62,611 nt of DNA from Prochlorococcus sp. AG-347-I21 (GTDB taxonomy: Bacteria > Cyanobacteriota > Cyanobacteriia > PCC-6307 > Cyanobiaceae), in assembly GCA_003279055.1 (NCBI GenBank), contig QCBP01000010.1:1-62611 (forward strand). The letters are read 5' to 3'. The position numbers were made by a program, and so were the translations under genes. Positions 53,852 through 62,611 of this stretch are shown in pieces. A model generated the notes under the pieces. That model ran no database searches and was not told the DNA's origin. It saw only the letters and a program-made list of their open reading frames with translations. Within the stretch, counting starts at the first letter, position 1. Every line of letters begins with the position of its first letter.

Positions 53852-55558
53852 TTGCGATTAATACCTCCAGTCAGACCTTATACGAATAGGTTTATAAAGG
53901 GTTTTATATGCATGATTATTTATGTTGCTTGTTGGCCCATATTAGCTTATTTTGCTGGAAACTTAATTCCAGCAATTGGTTCAGGTGATCTTTCTGAAGT
54001 TTCCAGCATAATAGTTAAATCTTTATTAGTATTTTTAATTCAAAAAACTGCTCAATTCGGGCAAGATGTTTTTATTGCTAAACCATCATTAGAAATTAGT
54101 GAAGTAATGAGAGGGAATTTATTTAGTAAAATTCAAAAAATTCAAATGAATTCAGTTGAAAAGATTTCAGCCGGAGATATTACATACAGACTAACTGAAG
54201 ATGCAGAGAGAGTAAGCGAAGTTATTTATAAAACTGCTCAGGATACTATTCCATGTATCTTACAATTATTGGCCGTAATAATATACATGTTCTATTTAGA
54301 TTGGTCACTTACATTATCAACGTTTGTATTAGCACCATTGATTATTCTCTCTGTTAATAGTTTTGGAAGGAGAGTTTTATTGGCATCTGAAAAAAGCCAA
54401 GAATCAACTAGCGACCTAGCAGGTTTAATAAGTGAATCCATAAATGGAATGTCCACGATAAGAGCTTTTGCAGCCGAAAATTGGATTGAGAAAAAATTTT
54501 ATAAAAGATTAAGTGCTAATAAAAAAGCAAAATATAAAACATTAAAACTACTTGCGTTCCAGCATCCAATTGTAGGCTTTGTAGAAGCTTTTGGAATATT
54601 AGCAATATTAGGTTTAGGAGCGGCAAGAATAAAGACAGGCCTATTAACTAGTGAAGAATTCAGTAGTTTTTTTGCTGCAATATTAATGCTTATTGACCCT
54701 ATAAGCCATGTAAGCACTAATTTTAATGACTACAAACAAACAGAAGCATCAATAAAAAGACTGAATAAGATAAATCTTGAACCTACAGAAGAAGCTACAG
54801 AAAATTTAAAGAGAATATCCAACATTAAAGGTAAAATAAATTTTAGGAAAGTTGACTTTGAATACAAAAAAAATAATAAAGTACTTAAAAATATAAATTT
54901 AGATATCAAAAAAGGAGAAGTTACAGCATTCGTTGGAGTTTCAGGTGCTGGCAAAAGTACAATGATGTCCTTGATATTGAAATTTATAACCCCAAGTAGT
55001 GGGAGCATTTTTATTGATGATGTAAATTTAGTTTTATTAAATACAAAAGACATAAGAAGTAATATTGCTTTAGTACAGCAACAGCCTTTTTTATTTTCCG
55101 GAAAAATTATTGATGTTATAAGAATGGGCAGGGATTTTTCAAGAGAAGAAGTAATAAAATCAGCAAAGATAGCAAATGCTCACCACTTTATCCAAAAACT
55201 TCCTGAAAAATATGATACTGAGATAACTGAAAGAGGGGCAAATTTCTCAGGAGGTCAGATCCAAAGGTTAGCAATTGCAAGAGCAATATTAGGGAATCCA
55301 TCAATTCTTCTCTTAGATGAAGCAACAAGTGCATTAGATGCAGAATCAGAATCAGAAGTTCAAGAAGGGCTTAATAGCGCCATGAAGAATAGAACTGTTA
55401 TTGTAATTGCCCATAGATTAGCCACCACTCAAGAAGCAGATAAAATAGTTGTATTCAATAATGGTGAAATTGTGGAAGTTGGGAAACATGTTGATTTACT
55501 TAATAAAAAAGGAATTTATAAAGAATTATGTGAAAAACAATTAATCAAGAAAAAATAA
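53852..55558 (+). CDS. ABC exporter with fused permease and ATPase
   Basis: A 568-aa half-transporter: an N-terminal six-helix type I exporter domain (about 15-300) and a C-terminal ATPase with Walker A GVSGAGKST (about 367-375), signature FSGGQIQRLAIARA, and Walker B ILLLDEATSALD. It acts as a homo- or heterodimer in the inner membrane; lipids, peptides or drugs are possible substrates. The start is TTG, with no ATG before the first helix. The C-terminus is rich in Lys. Related to MsbA/BmrA-type exporters. Confidence 0.92.
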   Translation: MRLIPPVRPYTNRFIKGFICMIIYVACWPILAYFAGNLIPAIGSGDLSEVSSIIVKSLLVFLIQKTAQFGQDVFIAKPSLEISEVMRGNLFSKIQKIQMNSVEKISAGDITYRLTEDAERVSEVIYKTAQDTIPCILQLLAVIIYMFYLDWSLTLSTFVLAPLIILSVNSFGRRVLLASEKSQESTSDLAGLISESINGMSTIRAFAAENWIEKKFYKRLSANKKAKYKTLKLLAFQHPIVGFVEAFGILAILGLGAARIKTGLLTSEEFSSFFAAILMLIDPISHVSTNFNDYKQTEASIKRLNKINLEPTEEATENLKRISNIKGKINFRKVDFEYKKNNKVLKNINLDIKKGEVTAFVGVSGAGKSTMMSLILKFITPSSGSIFIDDVNLVLLNTKDIRSNIALVQQQPFLFSGKIIDVIRMGRDFSREEVIKSAKIANAHHFIQKLPEKYDTEITERGANFSGGQIQRLAIARAILGNPSILLLDEATSALDAESESEVQEGLNSAMKNRTVIVIAHRLATTQEADKIVVFNNGEIVEVGKHVDLLNKKGIYKELCEKQLIKKK

Positions 55559-55588
55559 ATCTATTTTATTAATTAAAAAATTAAATCC

Positions 55589-55807
55589 ATGAATGAACAG
55601 ACCAATGATTATTCAAACCCAGTTTTAACATTTGAAGGAAAGAAATATATGATAAATGAACTATCTAAAGACATAAAAGAATCTATTAAAGGGTTACAAA
55701 TAGCCGATACACAACTAAAAATGCATGAAGATACTTTGAAATTAATTTCAATAAGTAGAAACTCTTTAGCGAATCAATTAAGAGAAAAACTGAAAAACTT
55801 GGAGTAA
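55589..55807 (+). CDS. Small helical protein, DUF6447-like
   Basis: A 72-aa protein with an N-terminal strand region (PVLTFEGKKYMINELSKDI) and a helical coiled-coil-prone half (GLQIADTQLKMHEDTLKLISISRNSL). The shape (FxGKxYxxxxLSxxxK, then LQxADxQL) fits DUF6447, an uncharacterised family. It lies 30 bases downstream of the ABC exporter and ends three bases before convergent carB. Confidence 0.6.
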   Translation: MNEQTNDYSNPVLTFEGKKYMINELSKDIKESIKGLQIADTQLKMHEDTLKLISISRNSLANQLREKLKNLE

Positions 55808-55810
55808 ATT

Positions 55811-58800
55811 TTAACAACTATGAATTTCCTGTAGAGAATAAGTATCAATCTTATTTTTTCGCAAAGATTTGATGGCTTTAATAGCTGCATTGGCACCAGG
55901 AATTGTTGTAAAAGTTGGGATATTATATTCTATAGCTGCACGTCTTAAATATGCATCGTCATGAAGGGCTTGAGATCCAACAGGAGTATTTATTATTAAT
56001 TGAACAAGTCCAGAACGAATTAAGTCCTCTATATTTGGTCTACCTTCATGAACTTTAAGCACCTCTTCAACTTTAATTCCTAAATCTACCAAATATGCTG
56101 CTGTACCCTTTGTTGCAATTAATTTAAATCCTAAAGTCAATAATTCGCTAGCAATTTTTTCAAGATTTTTTTTATCGAGATCATTAGTAGATAAAAATGC
56201 TACTCCCTTGGAGGGGACACCATTTCCTGCCGCCAATTCTGACTTAGCATAAGCAATCCCAAAATCTTTAGCCAATCCCATTACTTCACCAGTAGATCTC
56301 ATTTCAGGACCAAGTAGTGTATCGGAACCAGGAAATCTTTTGAAGGGCAAAACAGCTTCTTTTACTGCCTGATATTTTGGAGAAAATTCTTTAGTAAAAT
56401 TAACTTCTTCCAATGTAAAACCTTGCATTAATTGAGTAGCTATTTTTGCAATTGGTTTACCGATAGCCTTTGATACAAATGGTACTGTTCTTGAGGCTCT
56501 TGGATTTGCCTCAAGAATAAATAATTTGCTTTCTTCATTATTTAAATTTGTTACTGCAAATTGTAGATTAATTAAACCAACAACATTTAGTTTTTTCGCA
56601 ATTAATTTTGTCCAGTTTTTAACGGTATCTACAGTTGATTTTGTGAGAGAAATAGATGGCAAGCAGCAAGCTGAATCTCCAGAATGAATTCCTGCAGGTT
56701 CCACATGTTCCATTAGTCCTGCTATTACGACTGAACCGTCTGAATCACATAAAGCATCAACATCTATCTCAATAGCATTATTCAAATATTGATCAAGAAG
56801 GATGGGATGATCAGGAGATACCTTAACTGCCTCAGAGATATATCTCGATAATTCATTCTCATCTTTGACAATTTCCATTGCCCTACCACCAAGAACATAA
56901 GATGGTCTTACAACCAAAGGGAATCCTATATTTTTTGCTACAGTTCTTGCTTCATTTTGATTACGAGCTACTCCGTTTAAAGGTTGTCTAATATTTAATT
57001 CTTCAAGTATTTTTGTAAATGCCTCTCTATCTTCTGCTAAGTTAATCGATATTGGAGAGGTTCCAAGAATTTTAGATCCAGTTCTTACTCCATCATCAGA
57101 TTTAAGCCAATCAAATAAAGGTAATGATAATTTTAGCGGAGTTTGACCTCCAAATTGAACAATCAAACCATAAGGATTTTCAGCTTCTACAATGTTTAGT
57201 ACATCCTCCAAAGTTACAGGCTCGAAATATAAAATATCGCTAGTATCGTAGTCAGTTGATACTGTCTCAGGGTTACTATTAACCATTATTGTTTTATAAC
57301 CATTTGTTGAAGCTTGATATGAAGCATGACAACAACAGTAATCAAACTCTATTCCCTGACCAATTCTATTTGGACCTCCACCTAATATCATAATTTTTCT
57401 ACATTTATTATTTGTTGAAGCCTCGTCATCAAAAACATGATTATTTAAATCAATAAAAGACTCTTCGTAAGTTGAATAATGATAAGGAGTTGAAGAGGAA
57501 AACTCTGCTGAACAAGTATCAACAGTTTTATAAATTGGTAAGATATTCAAATTTTTTCTGTAACCTCTAACTTCAAAAAATTCAGATTTGGTTAACTTTG
57601 CTATCTGTTGATCTGAGAAACCTAATTGTTTAGCATGTAGCATCAAATCTCTTTCAAGAGTTTGAAGTTCTTTATTCTTCAAAAAATCATTTTCAAAATT
57701 AAAGATATTACGTAATTTCTCTATAAACCATAAATCTATATTCGTAATTTCTTGAATAAAAGAGTTTGTTTTTCCAAGCTGCATAGCTTTTTTAATTACA
57801 AGAATCCTTTCTGATGTAGGGTTTCTTAAAATATTCAGTAGGTCCTTCTCCTGAATAGATTCTTCTAATGAATCACATTCCCATCCGGAAATACCGACTT
57901 CTAAGGACCTTAATGCTTTCTGAAATGATTCTTCAAAAGAGCGTCCAATTGCCATTGACTCGCCCACGGATTTCATAGATGTACTTAGGGTATTTGACGA
58001 TCCTTTGAACTTTTCGAAGGCAAATCTTGGAATTTTAGTAACTACGTAATCAATTGATGGTTCAAAGCATGAGGGTGTTTTTTTTGTTATGTCATTAATA
58101 ATTTCATCAAGTGTAAAACCTACAGATAATAAAGCTGCAATCTTAGCGATGGGAAATCCAGTAGCTTTGCTTGCTAAAGCAGATGATCTACTAACACGAG
58201 GATTCATTTCTATAACTATTACTTCTCCATTGACTGGATTTATAGCAAATTGAATATTACTTCCTCCAGTTTCAACTCCTATCTCTCTAATTATTTTCAA
58301 AGATAAGTCTCTCAACCTCTGATATTCCTTATCTGTTAACGTCTGTGCGGGCGCTACAGTAATCGAATCTCCAGTGTGGACACCCATCGGATCTAAATTC
58401 TCAATACTACAAACTATTACTACATTATCAGCAGTATCTCTCATAACCTCTAATTCAAATTCTTTCCACCCAATAAGTGATTTTTCAATCAATATTTGAT
58501 TACTAGGACTTTCTTCTAAACCTGTTTTACATAATTCAATAAATTCCTCAAGGTTATAGGCAATTCCACCACCCACACCACCTAAAGTAAATGCTGGCCT
58601 AATTATTAGAGGGTAGGAATTGATTTTTTTTGATACATTTTTAGCTTCAGTAAGGTTAGATGCTATACCAGATGGGCATACATTTACATTTATTTTTTTC
58701 ATCGATTCTTTAAACAATTTTCTATCTTCTGCCTTGTTAATAGCTTTTAAATCAGCACCAATTAATTCAACATTATGTTTTATTAAAAAATCGGACTCTG

Positions 58801-59107
58801 ATAATTTGACCGCAAGATTCAATGCGGTTTGACCTCCCATAGTAGGAAGAATTGCATCAGGTTTTTCTCTTAAAATGATCTGAGAAACAATTTCAGGAGT
58901 CAACGGTTCAATATATGTTTTACTTGCAATCTCAGGATCAGTCATTATGGATGCTGGATTTGAATTTATTAAGATAATTTCATAACCAGCTTTTCTTAAA
59001 ACTTTACAAGCTTGAGTACCTGAATAATCAAATTCGCAAGCTTGTCCTATAACAATAGGGCCTGAACCTAAAATAAGAATTCTTTTGAGATCACCTCTTT
59101 GAGGCAT
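55811..59107 (-). CDS. carB: Carbamoyl-phosphate synthase large subunit
   Basis: A 1098-aa CarB that makes carbamoyl phosphate for arginine and pyrimidines. The two homologous ATP-grasp halves are present: an N-terminal carboxyphosphate domain with [17 protein letters not shown] (about residues 13-29), an oligomerisation domain, the second half with [19 protein letters not shown], and a C-terminal MGS-like allosteric domain (about 960-1098, [11 protein letters not shown]). The length is normal. carA is not in the window. Confidence 0.97.
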   Translation of the reverse strand: MPQRGDLKRILILGSGPIVIGQACEFDYSGTQACKVLRKAGYEIILINSNPASIMTDPEIASKTYIEPLTPEIVSQIILREKPDAILPTMGGQTALNLAVKLSESDFLIKHNVELIGADLKAINKAEDRKLFKESMKKINVNVCPSGIASNLTEAKNVSKKINSYPLIIRPAFTLGGVGGGIAYNLEEFIELCKTGLEESPSNQILIEKSLIGWKEFELEVMRDTADNVVIVCSIENLDPMGVHTGDSITVAPAQTLTDKEYQRLRDLSLKIIREIGVETGGSNIQFAINPVNGEVIVIEMNPRVSRSSALASKATGFPIAKIAALLSVGFTLDEIINDITKKTPSCFEPSIDYVVTKIPRFAFEKFKGSSNTLSTSMKSVGESMAIGRSFEESFQKALRSLEVGISGWECDSLEESIQEKDLLNILRNPTSERILVIKKAMQLGKTNSFIQEITNIDLWFIEKLRNIFNFENDFLKNKELQTLERDLMLHAKQLGFSDQQIAKLTKSEFFEVRGYRKNLNILPIYKTVDTCSAEFSSSTPYHYSTYEESFIDLNNHVFDDEASTNNKCRKIMILGGGPNRIGQGIEFDYCCCHASYQASTNGYKTIMVNSNPETVSTDYDTSDILYFEPVTLEDVLNIVEAENPYGLIVQFGGQTPLKLSLPLFDWLKSDDGVRTGSKILGTSPISINLAEDREAFTKILEELNIRQPLNGVARNQNEARTVAKNIGFPLVVRPSYVLGGRAMEIVKDENELSRYISEAVKVSPDHPILLDQYLNNAIEIDVDALCDSDGSVVIAGLMEHVEPAGIHSGDSACCLPSISLTKSTVDTVKNWTKLIAKKLNVVGLINLQFAVTNLNNEESKLFILEANPRASRTVPFVSKAIGKPIAKIATQLMQGFTLEEVNFTKEFSPKYQAVKEAVLPFKRFPGSDTLLGPEMRSTGEVMGLAKDFGIAYAKSELAAGNGVPSKGVAFLSTNDLDKKNLEKIASELLTLGFKLIATKGTAAYLVDLGIKVEEVLKVHEGRPNIEDLIRSGLVQLIINTPVGSQALHDDAYLRRAAIEYNIPTFTTIPGANAAIKAIKSLRKNKIDTYSLQEIHSC

Positions 59108-59215
59108 AGTTTAAAAACTTCATTTATTTAATGCTACTTATAAATCATCAGATGTTAATCAAGTTACTTGAAAAACAACATTTGTTTCTATATTATTGAG
59201 AGAAATTAATTTTTT

Positions 59216-59854
59216 ATGAGCGAACTTCAGCGACTTAAAAGTTTGTTGCCTCCTGAGAATGAAAGTTGGGTATTTATTGAACCTGCTGCAGCTATAGATC
59301 CACCACTAATAACTCTTGAAGAAATTGGTCGTGATGAAGTAGAGATACAAATAGATTTAGAAGAATGGGATAACTTTGCTATAGACCATAGAAATTTATT
59401 ATTTTGGCACGAGGTTGGGAAAATTCAAAATGACTCCATACCAAGAGATGGATGGGAAATGGCTGCTCTTGCTATCGGCCTTGGAGGTGCAATTGGTGAG
59501 TTATGGGTACAAGACGGATTACTATTATTACTTGCTCTCGGATTATCAAGTTTTGCAGGTTATAGATTATATATAAAAAATAATTCTGAGAAAAAACTTC
59601 AAGATGCAATTTTTGCAGATGAAAGAGCTATTGATCTTGCTTGTAGATTTGGATACAGTATTCCAAATGCTTATAAAAGTCTTGGAGGCGCATTAAAGGA
59701 GTTAATTGAAAAAACCAGAAAAAAGAAAAAAAGGAGTTTCTTTGAGGATCGATTAGATGCATTAAGAAAGAGTGCAGAGAAAGCGAGATCAGAATTGTCT
59801 CAGCAAGAAGGGTCGGATAAATCAGTATCAAGTGAAAACGTATATGGACAATAA
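59216..59854 (+). CDS. DUF3318 family membrane protein
   Basis: A 212-aa protein with a conserved N-terminal soluble part (SELQRLKSLLPPENESWVFIEPA, then IQIDLEEWDNFAIDHRNLLFWHEVGKI), a hydrophobic hairpin (about 83-118), and a helical basic tail. This matches cyanobacterial DUF3318, of unknown function. It is the first gene of a four-gene operon with rsfS, CGLD27 and an asparaginase-like gene and overlaps rsfS by 11 bases. Confidence 0.83.
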   Translation: MSELQRLKSLLPPENESWVFIEPAAAIDPPLITLEEIGRDEVEIQIDLEEWDNFAIDHRNLLFWHEVGKIQNDSIPRDGWEMAALAIGLGGAIGELWVQDGLLLLLALGLSSFAGYRLYIKNNSEKKLQDAIFADERAIDLACRFGYSIPNAYKSLGGALKELIEKTRKKKKRSFFEDRLDALRKSAEKARSELSQQEGSDKSVSSENVYGQ

Positions 59855-60188
59855 AAGTTTGGTTTTAATGGCAGCTAAAGCTTGTGATGAAAAAAAAGCA
59901 AAAGATATAAAACTGATAAAAATTGATAAGGTCTCGTTCATAAGTGAATGGATATTGATTGCAGAAGGTTTATCTGATGTACAAGTTAGATCCATAACTA
60001 ACTCTGTAGAGGGAGACCTTAGAGAGAAGGCAAAAATCGAACCAATCAGGAAAGAAGGGGTAATTGAAGCGAAATGGGCTTTGCTTGATTATGGCGATTT
60101 GATTGTAAATATTTTTCAACCAGAAATAAGGAAATTTTATGACCTTGAATCCTTCTGGAGCAATGGGGATAATCTTAAATTTCCATAA
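59844..60188 (+). CDS. rsfS: Ribosome silencing factor RsfS
   Basis: A 114-aa RsfS (Iojap/YbeB family), which binds L14 and blocks subunit joining when nutrients are low. MAAKACDEKKAKDIKLI, VSFISEWILIAEGLSDVQVRSI, and WALLDYGDLIVNIFQPEIRKFYDLE match the family. ATG at 59,844 is chosen because the open frame further upstream (59,772) overlaps the previous gene and does not belong to the fold. Overlaps DUF3318 by 11 bases. Confidence 0.9.
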   Translation: MDNKSLVLMAAKACDEKKAKDIKLIKIDKVSFISEWILIAEGLSDVQVRSITNSVEGDLREKAKIEPIRKEGVIEAKWALLDYGDLIVNIFQPEIRKFYDLESFWSNGDNLKFP

Positions 60189-60196
60189 TTAAATTC

Positions 60197-60691
60197 ATGA
60201 ACGAATCTAAATGTCCCGTTCCTAAAGAGCAACAGCCCACTAATGAATTCATCGAATTATCAAAATCCAAGATTTTTTCATGGCCAAAAACAAAAAAACT
60301 ACTAGTTACTGCATTGATTAAAATCTGGGTAGCTACTTTTGTCATATTTCTTGTTATTGCATCAGGAAGTATTTATTTCAAAACATCACTATTAAAATAT
60401 GTTTTATTAAGTATTTTTAGTAGCTTATCAATACCACTATTAATTTCTATTAGACTATATCTTGGGTGGAATCATGTGTTTAAAAGATTGACATCGGAAA
60501 GAGTTGAGTACGAAGAATCTGGTTGGTATGACGGTCAAGTATGGATAAAGCCATTAGTTTTAAAAGAGAAAGAATCACTTATAGCCTCAATTGAGGTAAA
60601 GCCTATTCTAAAAAATTTAATTCAAATCTTTTCTATTATCTTAGTCTTGGCTTTATCAGGAATTTTGCTTTTTCAATTTAATAATTTCTAA
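60197..60691 (+). CDS. CGLD27 family membrane protein (DUF1230)
   Basis: A 164-aa protein with three or four membrane helices. The N-terminal CPVPKEQQPTNEFIEL, the central RLYLGWNHVFKRL and the signature YEESGWYDGQVWIKPLVL match CGLD27/DUF1230, a family conserved in green plants, algae and cyanobacteria and implicated in photoprotection or iron stress in algae. The bases between rsfS and its ATG number eight. Function in cyanobacteria is not established. Confidence 0.85.
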   Translation: MNESKCPVPKEQQPTNEFIELSKSKIFSWPKTKKLLVTALIKIWVATFVIFLVIASGSIYFKTSLLKYVLLSIFSSLSIPLLISIRLYLGWNHVFKRLTSERVEYEESGWYDGQVWIKPLVLKEKESLIASIEVKPILKNLIQIFSIILVLALSGILLFQFNNF

Positions 60692-61657
60692 ATGAGTTCA
60701 AACTTCAAAAACCTTTACACATCAAATAATCCTCCTTTACAAGCAACTCTCATAAGAGGATCAAATATTGAATCAATACATAAAATTCATGCTGTTATTA
60801 CCGACAAAAAAGGTAGGGTTTTAATGTGCGCAGGAAATCCTGAATATAAAAGTTTTATAAGGTCAGCATTAAAACCTTTTCAGGCAATACCTTTTGTTAG
60901 CAGTGGAGCAGCATCAAAAATCAATAATGATTCAAAATCAATTGCGTTAGCATGCGGTTCACATAGTGGATCAAAACTACACTCAAGGGAAGCCTTCAAA
61001 ATTCTATGGGAATATGAGATCGACATTAATAATCTAAAATGTCCGAAATTCAAGACAAGTCCATTAGAACATAATTGCTCAGGCAAACATGCTGCTTTTT
61101 TAGCAACGTGTAAAAAAATGAATTGGCCATTAGATAATTACTTAAAGGGAGATCATCCACTACAAATCGAAATATTCAGGATAATTTCTGAATTACTTGA
61201 AATTCCGATATCTGAAATAAATGCAGAACGTGATGATTGTGGTGCCCCAACTCTCTATTTAAAGTTACTAGAAATGTCCAAGTTATATTCTCTTCTGAGT
61301 AGTTCAGAAAATGCTGAATTAGAACAAATAAGTAGGTCCATGATCACCAACCCATTAATGATTGGTGATAATAATAAATTTGATACAGAAATAATTAAGG
61401 CTTCTCATGGACAAGTTATAAGTAAAAGTGGTGCCGAAGGAATTCAATGCTTATGCAAGATAAATGAAGGGATAGGATTGGCTTTAAAAGTAGAAGATGG
61501 TTCAAAGAGAGCCAAGCATGCTGTAAGTCTTCACTTACTAAAACAATTAGATTGGATATCTGACTTAAGAATTCAAGATATTGAAGAAAAGGTGTTTAAT
61601 TTTTCTGAAGGTGTTCGAATTGAAGTTAGAGGTCAATTAAAATTCCAAGAATCCTAA
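60692..61657 (+). CDS. Asparaginase II-like protein
   Basis: A 321-aa protein of the L-asparaginase II group found in Rhizobium and cyanobacteria. Characteristic segments are RSALKPFQAIPFVSSGAA (about residues 51-68), LACGSHSGS (about 85-93), NCSGKHAAFLATC (about 126-138) and DDCGAPT. This group is serine-dependent and differs from the E. coli type. It likely deaminates asparagine to aspartate. Starts one base after the CGLD27 stop, the last gene of the operon. Confidence 0.83.
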   Translation: MSSNFKNLYTSNNPPLQATLIRGSNIESIHKIHAVITDKKGRVLMCAGNPEYKSFIRSALKPFQAIPFVSSGAASKINNDSKSIALACGSHSGSKLHSREAFKILWEYEIDINNLKCPKFKTSPLEHNCSGKHAAFLATCKKMNWPLDNYLKGDHPLQIEIFRIISELLEIPISEINAERDDCGAPTLYLKLLEMSKLYSLLSSSENAELEQISRSMITNPLMIGDNNKFDTEIIKASHGQVISKSGAEGIQCLCKINEGIGLALKVEDGSKRAKHAVSLHLLKQLDWISDLRIQDIEEKVFNFSEGVRIEVRGQLKFQES

Positions 61658-61702
61658 AGAAATAGAAAAAATTACCCTTTCAGATGTATGCTATGTATAT
61701 GT

Positions 61703-61779
<77 letters not shown>

Positions 61780-61785
61780 TATATA

Positions 61786-61808
61786 AGCAGCTACATAGCT
61801 GCTTTTTT
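61786..61808 (+). terminator. Intrinsic terminator after tRNA-fMet
   Basis: AGCAGCTA and TAGCTGCT form a perfect inverted repeat followed by TTTTTT, seven bases after the tRNA end. Strong form for this A+T-rich genome. Confidence 0.8.
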
Positions 61809-62155
61809 ATTGTTTGCAATTAGCTTTAGCAATCAATAAAAATATTTATAAACTGAAGAAATTTATATCGTATTAGTAAGAGTTTATTAGTACCTCCTAG
61901 AGATCCTTTTGCATAGAGAATTTAAAGTCAAATCTCACTACTAGACCAATAATGATAAACAATATTCCTATATAAGAGTTTAAAGATAGCTCCAAAAATT
62001 TAATTAGTATTTTCAATAAATATTAGCTCATAAATCAACTCTATCAAATAGTCCAACGACAAAGAATTTAAATAAATCTGAATATTGGCCATTTTTATCT
62101 TGAGTGAGGAATTTAATAAAGTAAAATAACCTCTATCTAATTTGGAAATAATTAT
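61809..62155. other. 347-bp intergenic region
   Basis: Only A+T-rich sequence with no frame that has a normal start and family character. One minus-strand peptide frame (62,028-62,135) is discussed among rejected items. No repeats or hairpins stand out beyond the terminator. Confidence 0.4.
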
Positions 62156-62299
62156 ATGCAGAATTTGCTACAGCGTGATTTAGGTTCAAGCTTGTTATCA
62201 TTAGCTGTAATCTTAGGATGGTTAGGGTTATTTTTTGTCTTATTGAGAATTTTTACAATATCATTGAAAAGAATCCTTGAAGTTATTTTTAAAAAATAA
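62156..62299 (+). CDS. Small single-pass membrane protein, unknown
   Basis: A 47-aa frame with ATG and TAA: a short polar start (MQNLLQRDLGSS), one long membrane helix (LLSLAVILGWLGLFFVLLRIF) and a basic end (SLKRILEVIFKK). It lies 73 bases before the petP-like gene on the same strand. It looks like a thylakoid small subunit, but I cannot name it. Confidence 0.52.
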   Translation: MQNLLQRDLGSSLLSLAVILGWLGLFFVLLRIFTISLKRILEVIFKK

Positions 62300-62372
62300 T
62301 AATTATTGAAATAAATCAATAATTCTGAATTAATCGCATAAATTATATTTCACTAGGTATAATAACCTAAAA

Positions 62373-62611
62373 ATGTCAATTTTAGATAAGACAAAGATAG
62401 GGGATTCAGTTCAAATAAAATTAGAACTATCAAAGGATAGGCTTACTAAAGAAATTATTGATGCCATAAATGTTTCTTCGGTGGCCAAAATAAGTGATTT
62501 CAGAATAACTGACGGGAAAGGTATTGGGGTCATATTGCGATTATCTAATGGAAAAGATCAATGGTTTTTTGAAGATGAAATTGAACTTCTCGACGAAAAT
62601 GGCAATGCAAT
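62373..62611 (+). CDS. DUF2862 / PetP-like protein, 3' end outside window
   Basis: The first 79 residues are visible. KIGDSVQIKLELSKDRLTK, then a strand pair with ISDFRITDGKGIGVILRL, and WFFEDEIELL match DUF2862, the fold of PetP, a small regulatory subunit of cytochrome b6f that has an SH3-like barrel. The frame runs off the right edge, so the C-terminus and the exact length are unknown. Confidence 0.78.
   Translation, partial: MSILDKTKIGDSVQIKLELSKDRLTKEIIDAINVSSVAKISDFRITDGKGIGVILRLSNGKDQWFFEDEIELLDENGNA

Noticed and set aside
62028-62135. Minus-strand frame encoding a smooth peptide (QYSDLFKFFVVGLFDRVDL end).
   Set aside because: No ATG, GTG or TTG start exists between the upstream stop and the peptide, and I cannot tie it to a family. 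It could be a gene remnant.

Overview
The window comes from the chromosome of a free-living marine picocyanobacterium, almost certainly a high-light-adapted Prochlorococcus. It is very AT-rich, gaps between genes are short, and it carries chlorophyll-pathway genes (chlH, acsF), cyanobacterial and plastid-type families (Ycf20, CGLD27, CCB2/CCB4, DUF2996, DUF3318, DUF3038/DUF4335, PetP-like) and the picocyanobacterial families ClpS and DUF1651. The subclade cannot be fixed by eye.

Layout. 1-14.0 kb is core: the 3' part of metH, an Ap4A phosphorylase-like gene, a ribbon-helix-helix/J-domain fusion, pheT, rpmG-rpsR, an RNB exoribonuclease, metG-lptC, a CCB-type assembly factor, and cobU-trmL. At 14,061 lies a tRNA with a CAT anticodon. 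The last 45 bases of this locus (14,092-14,136) recur perfectly at 20,243-20,287 and bracket a 6.1 kb genomic island. The island holds an excisionase-like gene, sets of overlapping small genes, an ABM-fold protein, a CP12-like protein, a ClpS/DUF1651 pair, and a five-gene run of unknown function ending in an exported protein. No recombinase is visible. A second ClpS/DUF1651 pair sits just outside the right repeat. From 20.9 to 24.7 kb the DNA stays accessory-like, with many 40-130 aa proteins, one of them a ribbon-helix-helix regulator with a striking 12-bp inverted-repeat operator candidate.

24.7-62.6 kb is core again: peroxiredoxin, an FtsH homologue that has lost its zinc-binding histidines, rpmF, ycf20-like, a CbbY-type HAD hydrolase, a Psb30-like peptide, a split GDT1/Mnx-type transporter, an RNase R-like protein that seems to lack its catalytic aspartates, acsF, tldD-pmbA-fmt, a TerC protein, mfd, a DUF4335/DUF3038/DUF2949/FAD-monooxygenase block, dapB, chlH, folP-tpiA, an ABC exporter, carB, DUF3318-rsfS-CGLD27-asparaginase-like, initiator tRNA-fMet, and a truncated petP-like gene at the right edge.

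How it fits together. The core genes cover translation (pheT, metG, fmt, L32, L33, S18, rsfS, two Met-family tRNAs), one-carbon and B12 use (metH, cobU, folP), chlorophyll synthesis (chlH, acsF) and repair (mfd). The unusual content lies in the tRNA-bounded island and in several degenerate or rearranged family members. Identifications rest on motifs recognised by eye; no database search was run.
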